DNA from: Pengzhenrongella sicca | GTDB taxonomy: Bacteria > Actinomycetota > Actinomycetes > Actinomycetales > Cellulomonadaceae | Direction: 5' to 3' | Assembly: GCF_017569225.1 (NCBI RefSeq) | Contig: NZ_CP071868.1 | Coordinates: 3,410,001 to 3,474,000 of the forward strand | Length of the DNA: 64,000 nt | Shown here: piece by piece, positions 51,607-60,212 of the stretch | Layout: the number at the start of each line of letters is the position of its first letter | How positions within the stretch are numbered: the first letter of the stretch is position 1 | Made by a program: the position numbers and the translations under genes | Notes under the pieces: model-generated | Seen by the model: the letters and a program-made list of their open reading frames with translations, nothing else | The model's database searches: none | Told to the model about the DNA's origin: nothing

Positions 51607-52923
51607 TCAGTCGGCGGCGAGCCGGGAGATGACGAGCGGGCTGCGCCGGGGCGCCGAACCCTCGGGGGCGATCACGACCGCGCCCTCGAGGGCCGCGCGC
51701 GCCCGCTCGAACCGCTCCGGGGTGTCGGTGTGCAGCGTCATCACCGGCTCGCCCGCCCGCACGAGAGCGCCGGGCTTGGCGTGCAGCTCGATGCCGGCGC
51801 CGGCCTGCACCGGATCCTGCCGGCGGGCCCGCCCGGCGCCGAGGCGCCAGGCCGCGACCCCGACGGCGAGCGCGTCGAGCTGGACGACGACGCCGTCGGC
51901 CGCGGCCAGGATCGTCTCGGTCTCGCGCGCCACGGGCAGCGTGGCGTCCGGGTCCCCGCCCTGCGCGCGGATCATGCGCTTCCACACGTCCATGGCCCGG
52001 CCGTCCGCGAGCGCCTCGGCGGGGTCGACGCCGGTCACGCCCGCGCCGGCGAGCATCTCGCGCGCGAGCGCCACGGTGAGCTCGACGACGTCGGGCGGGC
52101 CGCCGCCGGCGAGCACCTCGACGGACTCGCGGACCTCGAGCGCGTTGCCCGCCGTCAGGCCGAGCGGCGTCGACATGTCGGTCAGCAGCGCGACCGTGCG
52201 CACGCCCGCGTCGGTGCCGAGGTCCACCATGGTGCGGGCGAGCTCGGTCGCCTGCTCGATCGTCTTCATGAACGCTCCGGACCCGACCTTGACGTCGAGC
52301 ACCAGCGAGCCCGTGCCCTCGGCGATCTTCTTGCTCATGATCGACGACGCGATGAGCGGGATCGCCTCGACGGTGCCGGTCACGTCCCGCAGCGCGTAGA
52401 GCTTGCGGTCGGCGGGCGCCAGGCCGGAGCCGGCCTGGCAGATGACGGCGCCGACGCTCTCGAGCTGCGCGAGCATCTCGGCGTTGGTGAGCGCGGCGCG
52501 CCAGCCCGGGATCGACTCGAGCTTGTCGAGCGTCCCGCCGGTGTGGCCGAGGCCGCGCCCGGACAGCTGCGGCACCGCGACGCCGTAGACGGCCACGAGC
52601 GGCGCGAGCGGGAGCGTGATCTTGTCCCCCACGCCGCCGGTCGAGTGCTTGTCGGAGGTCGGCCGGGACAGGCCGAAGAAGTCCATCCGCTCGCCGGAGG
52701 CGATCATCGCCGCGGTCCAGCGCGAGATCTCCGCCCGGTCCATGCCGTTGAGCAGGATCGCCATGTTGAGCGCCGACATCTGCTCCTCGGCCACCGCACC
52801 GCGCGTGTACGCGTCGATGACCCAGTCGATCTGGGCGTCGCTCAGGCGCTGCTTGTCGCGCTTGGTCCGGATGACGTCGACGGCGTCGAACGGCTCGACC
52901 GCCGCGGGGCCGGCGGCGGTCAT
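51607..52923 (-). CDS. deoA: Thymidine/pyrimidine nucleoside phosphorylase
   Basis: DeoA splits thymidine and deoxyuridine to base and deoxyribose-1-phosphate. The 438-residue protein has the phosphate-binding KHSTGGVGDKITLPLAPLVA, the substrate region VPQLSGRGLGHTGGTLDKLESIPG (family signature), the IASSIMSKKIAEGTGSLVLDVKVGSGAFMK stretch with the base-contacting Ser and Lys, and a C-terminal domain. DVIRTKRDKQRLSDAQIDWVIDAYTRG is the usual start. The ATG at 52923 overlaps the cdd stop as ATGA. It works after Cdd, which makes uridine and deoxyuridine. Confidence 0.95.
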   Translation of the reverse strand: MTAAGPAAVEPFDAVDVIRTKRDKQRLSDAQIDWVIDAYTRGAVAEEQMSALNMAILLNGMDRAEISRWTAAMIASGERMDFFGLSRPTSDKHSTGGVGDKITLPLAPLVAVYGVAVPQLSGRGLGHTGGTLDKLESIPGWRAALTNAEMLAQLESVGAVICQAGSGLAPADRKLYALRDVTGTVEAIPLIASSIMSKKIAEGTGSLVLDVKVGSGAFMKTIEQATELARTMVDLGTDAGVRTVALLTDMSTPLGLTAGNALEVRESVEVLAGGGPPDVVELTVALAREMLAGAGVTGVDPAEALADGRAMDVWKRMIRAQGGDPDATLPVARETETILAAADGVVVQLDALAVGVAAWRLGAGRARRQDPVQAGAGIELHAKPGALVRAGEPVMTLHTDTPERFERARAALEGAVVIAPEGSAPRRSPLVISRLAAD

Positions 52924-53354
52924 GCCCGGGCCACCAGGTCGGCGGGCCCGAAGGCGTCGGGCAGGACCTCGGTCATCGGGCGGATCCCGCTGACCGTCTC
53001 GACGAGCAGCTCCGCGCCGCCGTGCTCCCAGAGCAGCTGGCGACACCGGCCGCACGGCATCAGCGGGGCGCCGTGGGCGTCCACGCACACGAAGGCCACG
53101 AGCCGCCCGCCGCCGGACACGTGCAGCGCCGAGACGAGGGCGCACTCGGCGCACAGCGTCAGGCCGTAGGACGCGTTCTCGACGTTGCAGCCGACGACGA
53201 CGCGCCCGTCGTCCACGAGCGCGGCCACGCCGACCGGGAAGTGCGAGTAGGGCACGTACGCGTTGGCGAGGACGGCCGTGGCGGCCGCGCGCAGGCCCGG
53301 CCAGTCGATGTCGGCCCCGACGGGAGTGCTGATCTGGCTGGTCACGGTGCTCAT
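52920..53354 (-). CDS. cdd: Cytidine deaminase
   Basis: Cdd deaminates cytidine and deoxycytidine. The 144-residue, homotetramer-type protein has the substrate motif NAYVPYSHFPVGVAALVDDG, NVENASYGLTLCAECALVSAL with the first zinc Cys and the catalytic Glu, and MPCGRCRQLLWEHG with the second zinc cysteines. The ATG at 53354 overlaps the stop of the permease gene as ATGA. The first 18 residues (STVTSQISTPVGADIDWP) are longer than in E. coli-type short forms but unremarkable. Confidence 0.96.
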   Translation of the reverse strand: MSTVTSQISTPVGADIDWPGLRAAATAVLANAYVPYSHFPVGVAALVDDGRVVVGCNVENASYGLTLCAECALVSALHVSGGGRLVAFVCVDAHGAPLMPCGRCRQLLWEHGGAELLVETVSGIRPMTEVLPDAFGPADLVARA

Positions 53355-54655
53355 TTCACGTAGGGGATGCCCTCGGAGGCCGGCGCGCGGACGCGCCCGA
53401 CCAGTCCGGCGACGGCGAAGATCGTCACGACATACGGTGTCATGAGCATGATCTGGCTGGGAATCGGCGACCCGATGATGCCGAGGGTCACCTGGAGGTT
53501 GTCCGCGAACCCGAACAGCAGGGCCGCGGCGAGCGCCCCGCGCGGGCTCCAGCGGCCGAGGATCATCGCGGCGAGCGCGATGTACCCCTTGCCGCCGGTC
53601 ATCTCCTTGCCGAACGCGAGGCCGGCCGCGACGGTGAAGAATGCGCCGCCGAGCCCGGCGACCGCGCCGCCGAGCACCGTCGACCGCACCCGGGTGCGGT
53701 TGACCTTGATGCCGACCGTGTCCGCGGCCTTCGGGTGCTCGCCGACGGCGCGCATCCGCAGGCCCCAGCGGCTGCGGAAGACCATGACCTGCAGCACCGC
53801 GACCACGACGTACATGATGTAGACGAGCACGGTCTGGCGGAACAGGACCGGGCCGAGCACCGGGATCTGGGACAGCACCGGGATGTCGATGACCGGCAGC
53901 TTGGGCGGGGAGTTGAACGTCGCGGCGTCGACCTTGAGCACGGTGGAGAACAGGTAGCTCGTGACGCCGATGACCAGCACGTTCAGCACGACCCCGACGA
54001 TGATCTGGTCGACGACGTACCGGATCGCGAACACCACGAGCAGCAGGCCGACGACGGCGCCCGCGATGGGCGCGGCGATCAGGCCCGCGTAGGCGCTGGA
54101 CGTGACGGACGCGACGACGGCGGCGAGGAACGCGCCTGCGAGCAGCTGGCCCTCGATCGCGATGTTGACGATGCCCGACCGCTCGCACAGCAGGCCGGCC
54201 AGCGCCCCGAAGACCAGCGGAATCGCCAGGAACAGCGAGCCCTGGAGCAGCCCGGTCAGCGGCAGCGGCTGCGCCTTGCCCGCGACGGCCCACGTGAGGA
54301 ACGCGAGGACGAGCACGAACCCGTAGCCGGCTGGCAGCCACACCCCGATCGTGCGGCGCGACCGCGCCGCCCAGATGCTCACCGCGGCGAGCGCCAGGGC
54401 GATCAGGCAGAGCACGAGGGCGGCGGACGTCGACGACACGGTGACGGGCGCGATCTGGAAGAAGTCGCTGGCGGTCGACACCGTGAACGTCGTCTCCCGG
54501 CCCTTCGGGGCCGCGAGCACGAAGGCCACGAGCGCGCCGATCGCAACGACCACGTACGCGATGGGCGCACGCCAGCTCACGGGTGCCACGACGGCCGGGG
54601 ACCGGTGCCCGGCGGGCCCGGCGGCGGGCTTGGGGGGTGCGGCGACGGCGCTCAT
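53351..54655 (-). CDS. Nucleoside ABC transporter permease (second)
   Basis: The 434-residue membrane protein belongs to the BPD-type permeases of the BmpA/NupQ class. About ten hydrophobic helices are seen; GALAGLLCERSGIVNIAIEGQLLAGAF is the family motif (ERSGxxNIAxEG), and RSRWGLRMRAVGEHPKAADTVGIKV is the loop that contacts the ATPase. GGAVAGLGGAFFTVAAG follows. It pairs with the permease encoded just upstream to form the membrane channel. ATG 54655 overlaps that gene's stop as ATGA; its own stop overlaps cdd. Confidence 0.92.
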   Translation of the reverse strand: MSAVAAPPKPAAGPAGHRSPAVVAPVSWRAPIAYVVVAIGALVAFVLAAPKGRETTFTVSTASDFFQIAPVTVSSTSAALVLCLIALALAAVSIWAARSRRTIGVWLPAGYGFVLVLAFLTWAVAGKAQPLPLTGLLQGSLFLAIPLVFGALAGLLCERSGIVNIAIEGQLLAGAFLAAVVASVTSSAYAGLIAAPIAGAVVGLLLVVFAIRYVVDQIIVGVVLNVLVIGVTSYLFSTVLKVDAATFNSPPKLPVIDIPVLSQIPVLGPVLFRQTVLVYIMYVVVAVLQVMVFRSRWGLRMRAVGEHPKAADTVGIKVNRTRVRSTVLGGAVAGLGGAFFTVAAGLAFGKEMTGGKGYIALAAMILGRWSPRGALAAALLFGFADNLQVTLGIIGSPIPSQIMLMTPYVVTIFAVAGLVGRVRAPASEGIPYVK

Positions 54656-55920
54656 GCGCGGGCCTCCTTCGAGGTGGCGGTCAGGGAGGGCCGGGGGGCG
54701 CCGTGAGCGGGCAGCCGGAACACGGCCCGGACCAGCGGCGGCGCGGCGATGAACAGCACGATGAGCGACTGCACCACCAGGACGATGTCGATCGGGGTAC
54801 CCGTACGCGCCTGCATCGCGAAGCCGCCCGCGCGCAGGCCGCCGAAGAGCAGCCCCGCGAACACCGTCCCGAGCGGCTTCGATCGGCCGAGCAGGGCGAC
54901 GGTGATCGCGTCGAAGCCGAAGCTCGCGGCGACGCCGGCGGTCAGCACCTTCTCCGTGCCGAGCACCTGGGCGGCGCCGCCGAGGCCGGCGAGCGCGCCG
55001 GCGACGACCATCACCCACACGTACGTCGCGCTGACCGAGATGCCGGCCACGCGGGCCGCGTTCGCGTTGGAGCCGACGGCGCGGAAGCCGAACCCGATCG
55101 TCGAGCGGTTCATCAGCCACCAGACGAAGACGGCGGCCGCGAGCGCGAGCAGGAAGCCCGCGTGCAGCCGGAAGCCCGAGCCGAGCACGAGCGGGAAGAG
55201 CGCGGTGTCCTTCAGCGGCGGCGACACCGGGTTCGAGCTCTCGCCGCGCTGGAAGGCCGAGGTGGTCAGCACGAACGCGATGAGGTAGACCGCGATGTTG
55301 TTGAGCATGATCGTGACGATCACCTCGTGCGCGCCGGTGCGCGCCTTGAGCACGCCGGCGATGCCGGCCCACAGGCCACCGCCGATGGCGGCCGCGATGA
55401 CCGCGAGCAGGACGTGCAGGACGGGCGGCAGGTCGAACGCGAACCCGACGTACCCCGCGAAGATGGCGCCCAGGATGATCTGGCCCTGTGCCCCGATGTT
55501 GAACAACCCGGCCCGGAAGCCGATCCCGAGGCCGAGGCCGGCGAAGATCAGCGGCACCGACACGGTCATCGTCTCGGTGATCGGCTTGACCGCGCGCTGG
55601 AAGGTCTCCGCGCTCGAGTCGAACACCGCGCCCTGGAAGAGCGCGACGTAGGCGCCCGAGACGGCGTCCCACACGGCGGTGAGGAAGTCGCCCGGCCGCG
55701 CGAACAGGTAGCTGGCGCTGGACTGGACCGCGGAGTCGGCAGCGGCGATGAGCACGCCGCTGAGCACGAGCGCGAGCACGATCGCGAGCGCGGTCACGAG
55801 CCAGTTGCTCGCGAGCATCTCTCGCAGGGCCTGGCGGCCGCGGGACTCGGGTGCCGGAGCCGCCGCAGCGGTGTCCGCCGGCGTGGTGTCCGCCGGCGTC
55901 GGCGGGTTCGGCTGGCTCAC
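54652..55920 (-). CDS. Nucleoside ABC transporter permease (first)
   Basis: The 422-residue protein starts with a Pro/Ala/Thr-rich cytoplasmic head, then about ten membrane helices. FAGLGLGIGFRAGLFNIGAQGQIILGA is the class motif of the BmpB/NupP permeases, and STIGFGFRAVGSNANAARVAGISV is the ATPase-contact loop. A stretch of about 60 residues after helix 1 (SSASYLFARPGDFLTAVWDAVSG) is predicted outside. GTG 55920 overlaps the ATPase gene stop as GTGA. It forms a heterodimer with the next permease. Confidence 0.92.
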   Translation of the reverse strand: MSQPNPPTPADTTPADTAAAAPAPESRGRQALREMLASNWLVTALAIVLALVLSGVLIAAADSAVQSSASYLFARPGDFLTAVWDAVSGAYVALFQGAVFDSSAETFQRAVKPITETMTVSVPLIFAGLGLGIGFRAGLFNIGAQGQIILGAIFAGYVGFAFDLPPVLHVLLAVIAAAIGGGLWAGIAGVLKARTGAHEVIVTIMLNNIAVYLIAFVLTTSAFQRGESSNPVSPPLKDTALFPLVLGSGFRLHAGFLLALAAAVFVWWLMNRSTIGFGFRAVGSNANAARVAGISVSATYVWVMVVAGALAGLGGAAQVLGTEKVLTAGVAASFGFDAITVALLGRSKPLGTVFAGLLFGGLRAGGFAMQARTGTPIDIVLVVQSLIVLFIAAPPLVRAVFRLPAHGAPRPSLTATSKEARA

Positions 55921-57497
55921 GTGGGCTCCTCGTCAGTCTCGGCAAGGTCGGCCTCGCCGAGCAGGGTGTGGTGGGCTGCGGCCTGGTCCTGGGCCTCGGC
56001 GAGCGGCACGCCGGCCATCATCAGGCCGAGCACGTCCCGATCCGTGCCGCCCGGCACCGTCCCGACGATCCGGCCCCGATACATCACCACGATGCGGTCC
56101 GCGAGTGCCAGCACCTCGTCGAGCTCGGTCGACACGATGAGCACGGGGGTGCCGTTGTCCCGCTCGCGCACGATCCGCGCGTGCACGAACTCGATCGACC
56201 CGACGTCGAGCCCGCGCGTGGGCTGCGAGGCGACGAGCAGTCGCAGGGGGCGCGACATCTCGCGCGCGAGGACGACCTTCTGCTGGTTCCCGCCCGACAG
56301 CGTGCTCGCGTGCGCGTCGACCGAGGGGGTCCGGACGTCGAACTCGACGATCCGCTGCTCGGCGCTCGTGCGGATCGCGTCGAGGTCCAGGGTGACGCCC
56401 TTGCCGAACGGGGGGCGCCGGTACAGGTCGAGGACGAGGTTCTCGGCGATCGTGAAGTCGCCGACGAGGCCGTCTTCGGTGCGGTCCTCCGGGACGAACC
56501 CGACGCCGGCGGCGAGGACGTCGCGGACCGAGGCGCCCACCAGCTCGGTGCCGTCGAGCGTGACCGAGCCCGCGAGCGGGGTCTGCAGGCCCAGGATCAC
56601 CTCGGTCAGCTCGGTCTGCCCGTTGCCCTGCACGCCGGCGATCGCGACGATCTCGCCGCGCGCGATCTCGAAGCTCACGCCGTCGACCTGACGCACGCCC
56701 ACGGCGTCGAGCACGACGAGGTCGCGGACCGCGAAGGTGACCTCCCCCGGCTCGGCCGGGTCCTTGTCGACCCCGAGGTCGACGGAGCGGCCGACCATCA
56801 GCGAGGCCAGCTCGGTCTCGCTCATGCTCGGCAGCGCGCTGCCCACCACCGTGCCGCGCCGGATGACGGTGATGCGGTCGGCGACGGCGCGCACCTCGCG
56901 CAGCTTGTGGGTGATGAACACGATCGACGTGCCGGCGTCGCGCAGCTGGCGCATGATCGCGATGAGCTCGTCGGTCTCCTGCGGGGTCAGGACCGCGGTC
57001 GGCTCGTCGAGGATGAGCACCTTCGCCTCGCGCGAGAGCGCCTTGATGATCTCCACGCGCTGCTGGGCGCCGACGGTGAGGTCCTCGATCAACGCGTCGG
57101 GGTCGATGTCGAAGCCGAAGCGGTCGGAGATCTCGCGCACCCGGCGGCGGGCCGAGGCGAGGTCGATGAGCCCGGCGGCCTTGACCGGCTCGTGCCCGAG
57201 CACGACGTTCTCGGCGACGGTGAACACGGGCACGAGCATGAAGTGCTGGTGCACCATGCCGATGCCCGCGGCCATCGCGTCGCCCGGCCCGGCGAACGTC
57301 GTCGCGACGTCGTCGACCAGGATCTCGCCGTCGTCCGGGTCGTAGAAGCCGTACAGGACGTTCATCAGGGTGCTCTTGCCGGCGCCGTTCTCGCCGAGCA
57401 GGGCGTGGATCTCGCCCGGTTCGACCACGAGGTCGATGTGGTCGTTGGCCACCAGCGACCCGAATCGCTTGGTGATCCCCCGCAGTTCCAGCTTCAC
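55917..57497 (-). CDS. Nucleoside ABC transporter ATP-binding protein (double)
   Basis: The 526-residue protein has two nucleotide-binding domains in one chain. The first has Walker A LLGENGAGKST, Q-loop GIGMVHQHFMLVPVFTVAENV, signature LTVGAQQRVEI and Walker B VLILDEPTAVLTP. The second, from about residue 260, has a degenerate Walker A (GVQGNGQTE), signature STLSGGNQQKVVLAREM and an altered Walker B (LLVASQPTRGLD, lacking the catalytic Glu position), so ATP hydrolysis is probably asymmetric, as usual for this class. The GTG at 57497 has GAAAGG upstream. It lies after the bmp gene with two hairpins between. Confidence 0.93.
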   Translation of the reverse strand: MKLELRGITKRFGSLVANDHIDLVVEPGEIHALLGENGAGKSTLMNVLYGFYDPDDGEILVDDVATTFAGPGDAMAAGIGMVHQHFMLVPVFTVAENVVLGHEPVKAAGLIDLASARRRVREISDRFGFDIDPDALIEDLTVGAQQRVEIIKALSREAKVLILDEPTAVLTPQETDELIAIMRQLRDAGTSIVFITHKLREVRAVADRITVIRRGTVVGSALPSMSETELASLMVGRSVDLGVDKDPAEPGEVTFAVRDLVVLDAVGVRQVDGVSFEIARGEIVAIAGVQGNGQTELTEVILGLQTPLAGSVTLDGTELVGASVRDVLAAGVGFVPEDRTEDGLVGDFTIAENLVLDLYRRPPFGKGVTLDLDAIRTSAEQRIVEFDVRTPSVDAHASTLSGGNQQKVVLAREMSRPLRLLVASQPTRGLDVGSIEFVHARIVRERDNGTPVLIVSTELDEVLALADRIVVMYRGRIVGTVPGGTDRDVLGLMMAGVPLAEAQDQAAAHHTLLGEADLAETDEEPT

Positions 57498-57596
57498 GTC
57501 GCGTGGCGCCTTTCACTTCGATGTGTGCTCGAACCCTAGCGCCGCACCGCGGGTGCTCGCGGCGGCGCGGCGCCCGCGGCGCCGGCCCAAAACGGG

Positions 57597-57631
57597 CCGT
57601 GGTCCGGGCGGTGGAGCTGCCCGGACCACGG
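57597..57631 (-). terminator. Perfect 13-bp hairpin between bmp and the ATPase gene
   Basis: CCGTGGTCCGGGC (57597-57609) pairs with GCCCGGACCACGG (57619-57631) around a 9-base loop, 50 bases past the bmp stop. It is the best hairpin in the gap and could terminate or attenuate, giving more lipoprotein than transporter. Confidence 0.65.
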
Positions 57632-57645
57632 CTCGGTGACGCTGC

Positions 57646-57667
57646 GCCCGGCTGCGTCGAGCCGGGC
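57646..57667 (-). terminator. 8-bp hairpin just after bmp
   Basis: GCCCGGCT (57646-57653) pairs with AGCCGGGC (57660-57667) around six bases, 14 bases past the bmp stop. It precedes the larger hairpin and may protect the 3' end of the bmp message. Confidence 0.5.
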
Positions 57668-57681
57668 GGGTGGAGCGGGTG

Positions 57682-58779
57682 CTAGTTGGAGCTAGGCGAG
57701 TCGACGACGAGGTCGCCGGAGATGATCGACGCCTTGAGCTCGTCGACCTTCGTCACGAGCTCGGCCGGGACGGTGGACTCGAAGTCGTGGAACGGAGCGA
57801 GACTGACGCCCTCGTTCTCGAGCGTGCCCACGTACGGCTCGGAGCTGAACTCGCCGTCGACGGCCTGCTGCACGGTGTCGAAGACCGCGGAGCCGATGCC
57901 CTTCATGACCGAGGTGAGCACGATGTCGGAGAAGTCCGGCGCCGTCTCGAACCAGTCGGCGTCGACGCCGATGAACATCGTCCCGGGCACGGCCTTGGCG
58001 GCGGTCGCCGCGCCGAGCCCGACCGGTCCGGCGACGGGCATGATGACGTCCGCGCCCTGCTGGATGAAGCCGTTGGCGAGGTTCTGCCCGTTGGCCTGGT
58101 TGTCGAAGTCACCGGTGAAGGAGCCCGTCTGGGCCTCCTTGTCCCAGCCGAGCAGCGTGACTGCCGCGCCGGCGTCGGTGTTGTACTGCGTGATGCCGTC
58201 CGAGAAGCCGTCCATGAAGATCGACACCGACGGGAGCTGGATGCCACCGAACGTCGCGACGACGCCCGACGTGGACGTGCCCGCCGCGACGTACCCGGCC
58301 AGGAACGCGGCCTCCTGCGTGTTGAACAGCAGCGGCTTGCCGTTCTCGAGCGTGACCGGGCTGAAGTCCGGCGCCGAGAACGAGCTGTCGACGAGCGCGA
58401 AGTTGATGTCGGGGTTCGCCTCGGCGGCCGCCTGGATCGGGTCCTCGAGCAGGAAGCCGACGCCGATGATCAGGTCGCAGTCCTGCTGGATGAGCGCGTC
58501 GATGTTCGGCGCGAAGTCGGTCTCGGAGGTCGACTCGACCTTGACCTCCTCGATGCCCAGCTCGGAGGCGGCACGGTCGAGGCCCTCGGCGCCCGACTGG
58601 TTGAAGGACTTGTCCTCGAAGCCACCGGCGTCCGAGACCATGCAGCCCTTGAAGTCGACCGTCGCCGCGCTCGACTCACCGCCGGCCGTCGAATCCGTGT
58701 CGTCGGGCGCGCTTGCGCACGCTGCGAGGGCCAGTGCGGCAACCGCCGCAAGACCTGCTGCTCGCGTCATTCTGTTCAC
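57682..58779 (-). CDS. BMP-family nucleoside-binding lipoprotein
   Basis: This is the extracellular substrate-binding part of the nucleoside ABC importer. The 365-residue precursor has the signal VNRMTRAAGLAAVAALALAAC with lipobox LAAC, then a two-lobe PBP fold of the BMP (PnrA/TmpC) class: CMVSDAGGFEDKSFNQSGAEGL near the start of the mature protein contacts the ribose, and LIIGVGFLLEDPIQAAAEANPDINFALVD and AFLAGYVAAGTSTSGVVATFGG follow. The GTG at 58779 is chosen because GGGGAG lies six bases upstream; ATG 58770 is the alternative. It is first in the operon and has a palindromic operator candidate upstream. Confidence 0.93.
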   Translation of the reverse strand: MNRMTRAAGLAAVAALALAACASAPDDTDSTAGGESSAATVDFKGCMVSDAGGFEDKSFNQSGAEGLDRAASELGIEEVKVESTSETDFAPNIDALIQQDCDLIIGVGFLLEDPIQAAAEANPDINFALVDSSFSAPDFSPVTLENGKPLLFNTQEAAFLAGYVAAGTSTSGVVATFGGIQLPSVSIFMDGFSDGITQYNTDAGAAVTLLGWDKEAQTGSFTGDFDNQANGQNLANGFIQQGADVIMPVAGPVGLGAATAAKAVPGTMFIGVDADWFETAPDFSDIVLTSVMKGIGSAVFDTVQQAVDGEFSSEPYVGTLENEGVSLAPFHDFESTVPAELVTKVDELKASIISGDLVVDSPSSN

Positions 58780-58888
58780 GTCGAACTCCCCGTTGCCTTG
58801 ACGCCGAGCCGGTCCAGCAATGACCTGGCCCGGACGGCGCGCATCGTCGCGCGCGCCCGGACCGGGACTGGCCGGCTGATGTCCTCGC

Positions 58889-58894
58889 ACCCTA
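58889..58894 (-). promoter_or_regulatory. Possible -10 element of bmp
   Basis: TAGGGT on the minus strand lies about 110 bases before the bmp start; the leader between can fold into a strong GC hairpin. No clear -35 hexamer is visible. Confidence 0.4.
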
Positions 58895-58916
58895 GTGCGC
58901 GGAACTACGGCGCCGT

Positions 58917-58932
58917 GTTACCGGACGGTAAC
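58917..58932. promoter_or_regulatory. Perfect palindrome GTTACCG-GA-CGGTAAC, candidate operator
   Basis: Seven-bp arms separated by two bases lie 23 bases upstream of the likely bmp -10, about where a -35 would be. Such symmetry in a sparse A+T-containing patch suggests a repressor or activator site for the nucleoside operon. The binding protein is unknown and no regulator gene is adjacent. Confidence 0.5.
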
Positions 58933-58944
58933 GTCCGTGGTTCG

Positions 58945-60186
58945 TTATGGATTCGGAATGTTCGACGGTCGCATCGGGTCGGGAGCGACGTCGCTGGCCA
59001 GCAGGGCGGTCCGGGTGAGCAGCCGGACGCCGACGTCGATCGCGCGCTCGTCCACCTGCAGGTCACCCTGGTGGATGTCGAACGTGCGCCCGCCGGGCTC
59101 GCGCACCCCGAGCCGGCCCATGGAGCCCGACACCTTGGTCAGGTACCAGGCGAAGTCCTCGCCGCCGAGCGACTGCTCGGTGAGGTCGACCGAGTCGTCG
59201 CCGAGCACCTCGCGGGCCGCGGCCTCGAGCACCGCGGTCGAGCGGGCGGCGTTCTCGACCGGCGGCACGCCGCGCAGGTGGCGGATCTCAACCTCGACGG
59301 CGTACGGCGCGACGACCTGCTCGACCGCGTCGTGGAAGACCGACGACGCGAGCTCCCAGGCGCGCTTGTCGAGGCAGCGCAGCGTGCCCCGGACCGAGCC
59401 CGAGGCCGGGATCGCGTTGTGCGCGGACCCCGCCTGGACCGCGCCCCACGTCAGGTTGACGCCCGAGCGCGGGTCGAGGCGCCGCCCGAGCACGGCCGGG
59501 ACCTGCGTGATCACCTGGCCGAGGGCGAAGACGACGTCGCCCGTCAGGTGCGGGCGCGACGTGTGCCCGCCCGGCCCGGTCACCACGACGGTCACCTCGT
59601 CGGAGGCGGACGTGATCGGCCCGATGCGGGTACCGACGTGCCCGACGTCGACGCGCGGGTCGCAGTGCACCGCGAAGATGTGGGCGACGCCGTCGAGCGC
59701 CCCGGCCGCGATCGCGTCGAGCGAACCGCCCGGCTGGACCTCCTCGGCGGCCTGGAAGATCAGCCGGACGCCCGAGGTGAGCCGCCCGCGCGCCGCGAGC
59801 TCGCCCAGCACGAGGCCGGCGCCGAGCACGACCGTGGTGTGCACGTCGTGGCCGCACGCGTGCGCGATGCCGGGGACGATCGACCGCCACGGCAGCCCGC
59901 ACGTGTCGTGCAGGCGCAGCGCGTCCATGTCCGCGCGCAGCGCGACCCAGCGCTTGCCCGAGACGGCGGGGCCCGGGCCGATGTCGCAGATCAGGCCGGT
60001 GCCGGGCAGCAGGCGCGGCTCGAGGCCCGCGGCCCGGAGCCGATCCGCGACCACCCGCGTGGTGCGCTGCTCGGTGCGCGCAAGCTCGGGGTGCGCGTGC
60101 AGGTCCCGCCGGATCGCGATCAGCTCCGCACGGAACGAGGCGACGAGCTCGGCGGTCTCGGCGAGGAGTTCGGCATCGGCTAGCAC
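58945..60186 (-). CDS. M20D-type amidohydrolase
   Basis: The 413-residue protein is a zinc metallopeptidase-family hydrolase of the M20D group (IAA-amino acid, hippurate and N-acyl amino acid hydrolases). Motifs: RRDLHAHPELARTEQRT near the start, ALRADMDALRLHD, HACGHDVHTTVVLGA with the metal Cys and His residues, FQAAEEVQPGGSLDAI with the catalytic Glu, and GGEDFAWYLTKVSGS near the end. The dimerisation domain spans about 190-310. GTG 60186 follows TAGGCT by seven bases. Substrate unknown. It is often found next to bmp operons in actinobacteria, but no functional link is shown here. Confidence 0.9.
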   Translation of the reverse strand: MLADAELLAETAELVASFRAELIAIRRDLHAHPELARTEQRTTRVVADRLRAAGLEPRLLPGTGLICDIGPGPAVSGKRWVALRADMDALRLHDTCGLPWRSIVPGIAHACGHDVHTTVVLGAGLVLGELAARGRLTSGVRLIFQAAEEVQPGGSLDAIAAGALDGVAHIFAVHCDPRVDVGHVGTRIGPITSASDEVTVVVTGPGGHTSRPHLTGDVVFALGQVITQVPAVLGRRLDPRSGVNLTWGAVQAGSAHNAIPASGSVRGTLRCLDKRAWELASSVFHDAVEQVVAPYAVEVEIRHLRGVPPVENAARSTAVLEAAAREVLGDDSVDLTEQSLGGEDFAWYLTKVSGSMGRLGVREPGGRTFDIHQGDLQVDERAIDVGVRLLTRTALLASDVAPDPMRPSNIPNP

Positions 60187-60193
60187 GCAGCCG

Positions 60194-60199
60194 AGCCTA
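60194..60199 (-). promoter_or_regulatory. Likely -10 element, leaderless amidohydrolase gene
   Basis: TAGGCT on the minus strand ends seven bases before the GTG at 60186. Confidence 0.5.
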
Positions 60200-60212
60200 G
60201 GCCCCCGCGGGA

